Assembly (NCBI RefSeq): GCF_017377715.1
Contig: NZ_JAFVMF010000027.1
Location: 1 to 44,883 of the forward strand
Reading direction: 5' to 3'
DNA: 44,883 bases
Source of the DNA: Acetobacter sacchari
GTDB lineage: Bacteria; Pseudomonadota; Alphaproteobacteria; Acetobacterales; Acetobacteraceae
Both the position numbers and the translations under genes were made by a program. Positions 43,030-44,883 of this stretch are shown piece after piece. Under the pieces are notes generated by a model. It was given only the letters and a program-made list of their open reading frames with translations. It was not told the origin of the DNA and ran no database searches. Numbering within the stretch: position 1 is the stretch's first letter; each line of letters begins with the position of its first letter.

Positions 43030-43904
43030 ATGTTCTCCAGTTTACATCGAATCTGGCGCGAAGTTGCCTTCTGAGCGAGATTAACCTGACTCCGAAGCCT
43101 GGGCTCGTTGATCGAGAAAACTGTGGTGCTCACACAGATATGGATTATGGTCTATTCATCGACAGCATTGAGGCAATTTCGCCGTTCTTCGGGAGTTTTT
43201 TTTCTTGCGGTGAACGCACCCGTGGAGCGTCCGCGTCAGATACACTGAGTCTGCTTAGAACGTGTGGACTGACGTGTGAGCGAGCGATGTTTTCGGCAAC
43301 CGGGGGCGTTAACACTCACAAAGGCGCAATTTTCTCATTGGCGCTTTTGTGTGGTGCAGTTGGTCGTCTTGCAAACACGAAGTTGCAATGCCACGGGTTC
43401 GATATTTGTAACGAGGTATCAACTCTATGTTCCGGAATTGTTGCGCGGGATCTTGGGAACGCAAGACACAAAATCAACAAGACTGCGGGTGAAATAATTT
43501 ATTTGCGTTACGGATTTGCGGGAGCGCGTGGAGAGGCTGAATCCGGTTTCGCTACAGTTCGGAAGCATTCTCTACCAACATATAATTACGCTATTCTGAA
43601 TGGCGCTTGTAAAGAAGACGCTGCCTTGGGCGCCTTGTTGAGCTTGATGGCGCATAACGAAGACACGAATGTGATTTGTAGATCTGGTCTTTCTGGATTG
43701 AAATTTGTTCAGGCGAAAGCGTCTGATATCCTGAATACATTCTATTCAGGAAATTTCCTTAAATTCCGGAGCGAGCTGCGCGATTTAGACGATGTGTTCG
43801 TCGCTAGGCGCATCAGCCCGGGCGGTAGTGCGGATTTGCTGTCGGTCACGCTGTTTCTTGCGCACATCGAGGCAATTTCGCCGGAAAGAGAGAGATTATG
43901 CTAG
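43026..43904 (+). CDS. citG: triphosphoribosyl-dephospho-CoA synthase
   Basis: Makes 2'-(5''-triphosphoribosyl)-3'-dephospho-CoA, the precursor of the citrate lyase prosthetic group, from dephospho-CoA and ATP. The 292 residues carry LSEINLTPKPGLVDRENCGA (about 18) and GGVNTHKGAIFSLALLCGA (about 97), both diagnostic, then RYGFAGARGEAESGF (about 159). ATG 43026 in the ATGA overlap with citX is preferred over a GTG at 43014. MdcB of malonate decarboxylase is a homologue, but the neighbours fix this as CitG. Confidence 0.95.
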   Translation: MNVLQFTSNLARSCLLSEINLTPKPGLVDRENCGAHTDMDYGLFIDSIEAISPFFGSFFSCGERTRGASASDTLSLLRTCGLTCERAMFSATGGVNTHKGAIFSLALLCGAVGRLANTKLQCHGFDICNEVSTLCSGIVARDLGNARHKINKTAGEIIYLRYGFAGARGEAESGFATVRKHSLPTYNYAILNGACKEDAALGALLSLMAHNEDTNVICRSGLSGLKFVQAKASDILNTFYSGNFLKFRSELRDLDDVFVARRISPGGSADLLSVTLFLAHIEAISPERERLC

Positions 43905-44830
43905 AGACGATATGTGGAGCTATTTTTCCGGTCGTTCTATCGATGATGCTTGGGTACCTTGGCGCGCGGCTAGGGATGTTCAACAGAGAACACGCGACCG
44001 CCATCAATCGGATGGTAATTAAGTTTGCTCTTCCTATGGACCTATTTGTGGGTATTTCAAGAATTGATCGGAATCAAATTCTAAATTCGGGAGGTTTCGC
44101 ATCGATTATTATAGGGTGGATGGTAGGCAGCTTTTTTCTCACTTACTTATTTTCTCGTTTCGTATTCAAGCGCTCGATCTCTCTTGCAACCCTACAAGCG
44201 CTCGCGGTGGGTAATCCATCAGTTCCTTTTGTGGGCTCAGCTGTCCTTGGGTTCCTTTTTGGAGGAAAGAGCGCTCTTGCGGTCTCTGTCGCCAGTCTTG
44301 CCATTAACGTAATATTGATTCCGGTAGTATTTTTCCTTCTCGCTGGCGATAACAAGGAAACCATGGGTGATTCAGAAAATTGGATTTCTCATTTGATTTC
44401 GGCGTTTAGGCAACCCGTTGTAGTGGCGCCTATGGCCGCCTTTTTTTGGGTTTTGTCGGGTATTCCCATTCCGAAATTAATCGACACTTCATTTATTATG
44501 CTTGGAAAAACGACCGGCGGCGCAGCAATGTTTGCCGCTGGAATTTTACTGTGCTTAATGAAGCCCATTTTGAACAAGATGGTGATAACATCGGTCGCGA
44601 TTCGTAATGTTATTGTCCCTGCTGTCGCGTGGGGTTTGGCGATAGCGGCCCACTTACCCTCCTTCTACTTAGGCGAGACGGTCCTGACATTCGCCATGCC
44701 ATCGGCGTCAGTTATTGTAATTCTATCCAGTCAAATAAACAAGGGAGAACGCGAAGCTGCGTCGACTGTGTTTTTTTCGACGATCGTGGCAATTGTTACT
44801 ATGGGGGTGTTAATCGCGCTAACGGCTTAG
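43898..44830 (+). CDS. AEC-family transporter, 3' end touching an insertion sequence
   Basis: A 310-residue membrane protein of the auxin efflux carrier family, the group of MdcF and MleP-like malonate/malate carriers. It has about ten hydrophobic segments, with the family start GAIFPVVLSMMLGYLGARLG followed by MVIKFALPMDLF and LQALAVGNPSVPFVGSAVLG. It overlaps citG by seven bases and is the last operon gene, the position held by citT in E. coli. So it is the likely citrate, or citrate-exchange, carrier by inference. The stop is TA plus the first G of the adjoining insertion sequence. A few native C-terminal residues may have been lost; the length is still near normal. Confidence 0.9.
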   Translation: MLETICGAIFPVVLSMMLGYLGARLGMFNREHATAINRMVIKFALPMDLFVGISRIDRNQILNSGGFASIIIGWMVGSFFLTYLFSRFVFKRSISLATLQALAVGNPSVPFVGSAVLGFLFGGKSALAVSVASLAINVILIPVVFFLLAGDNKETMGDSENWISHLISAFRQPVVVAPMAAFFWVLSGIPIPKLIDTSFIMLGKTTGGAAMFAAGILLCLMKPILNKMVITSVAIRNVIVPAVAWGLAIAAHLPSFYLGETVLTFAMPSASVIVILSSQINKGEREAASTVFFSTIVAIVTMGVLIALTA

Positions 44831-44883
44831 AGCCTGTTTAGAAAATCACGGGTGAGCATTTCTGCGCATGAGATTGGCGCCCA
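44830..44883 (-). mobile_element. IS5-family (IS1031-like) insertion sequence, 3' terminus
   Basis: From base 44830 the plus strand reads GAGCCTGTTTAGAAAATC, differing at one of 18 positions from the inverted terminus at bases 34-51. TTA (44827-44829) outside it fits the TNA target of the IS1031 subgroup. Inside, a minus-strand frame ends in TGA 16 bases from the terminus, so this is the transposase 3' end. The element thus has the same orientation as the one at the left edge. The body lies beyond the window. Confidence 0.7.
44846..44883 (-). CDS. transposase C-terminus (partial)
   Basis: The minus-strand frame GANLMRRNAHP followed by TGA runs in from outside the window and stops just inside the insertion-sequence terminus. 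The basic ending after a Leu-Met-Arg phrase resembles C-termini of IS5-family transposases. Only eleven residues are visible, so the call rests mainly on position. Confidence 0.4.
   Translation of the reverse strand, partial: GANLMRRNAHP

Overview
The window looks like chromosomal DNA of an acetic acid bacterium (Acetobacteraceae, Alphaproteobacteria). The grounds are: a complete pqqABCDE cluster whose PqqA has the 26-residue form familiar from Gluconobacter and Gluconacetobacter, a GC-rich housekeeping backbone, an NAD-type isocitrate dehydrogenase, and insertion-sequence ends of the IS5 family (IS1031-like) at both edges. The genus cannot be fixed from the sequence alone.

Layout. Bases 1-51 are the terminus of an insertion sequence whose transposase starts MWT and reads off the left edge. 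A secreted tail-spike-like protein (101-2290, minus) follows. Next comes a plus-strand housekeeping block: pheS-pheT, hisZ, purA, then a pseudokinase overlapping a small membrane protein (8832-11299). A long minus-strand block follows: a Tim44-like protein, PmbA, an M16 peptidase, ThrC, a secreted royal-jelly/yellow-family protein, a short Hsp70 with a degenerate EAL protein, NAD-type isocitrate dehydrogenase and aminopeptidase P. pqqABCDE (23816-26987, plus) comes next, with a hairpin between pqqA and pqqB. An AT-richer insert after pqqE carries an excisionase-like HTH protein and a glycine-rich phage-tail-like protein. Core genes resume with tag, a GNAT acetyltransferase, prmA and a UvrD/PcrA helicase on the minus strand, then lipA and a COQ10/RatA-type START protein on the plus strand. 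An unrecognised 448-residue protein follows.

The last 8 kb (37170-44830) is an AT-richer accessory module. It has a divergent LysR regulator, then a tightly packed operon: lipocalin-like protein, citC, citD, citE, citF, citX, citG and an AEC-family transporter. This encodes a complete citrate lyase (CitDEF) with its activation and prosthetic-group enzymes (CitC, CitX, CitG), an uptake candidate and a regulator. No CitAB sensor, CitS/CitT carrier or oxaloacetate decarboxylase is seen. The intergenic region holds the perfect inverted repeat TTGCGT-N3-ACGCAA and another half-site 22 bp away. The operon ends exactly at a second insertion-sequence terminus, which supplies the last base of the transporter's stop codon.

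Main points of interest: the matching IS ends in direct orientation bracketing the window; the citrate lyase module in a probably obligate aerobe; the dead kinase with its membrane partner; the EAL-like/Hsp70 pair; two tail-fibre-like proteins with no phage around them; and a Tim44-like gene that seems to start at CTG. No tRNA, rRNA or CRISPR array was recognised. All family assignments come from reading motifs by eye; no database search was run.
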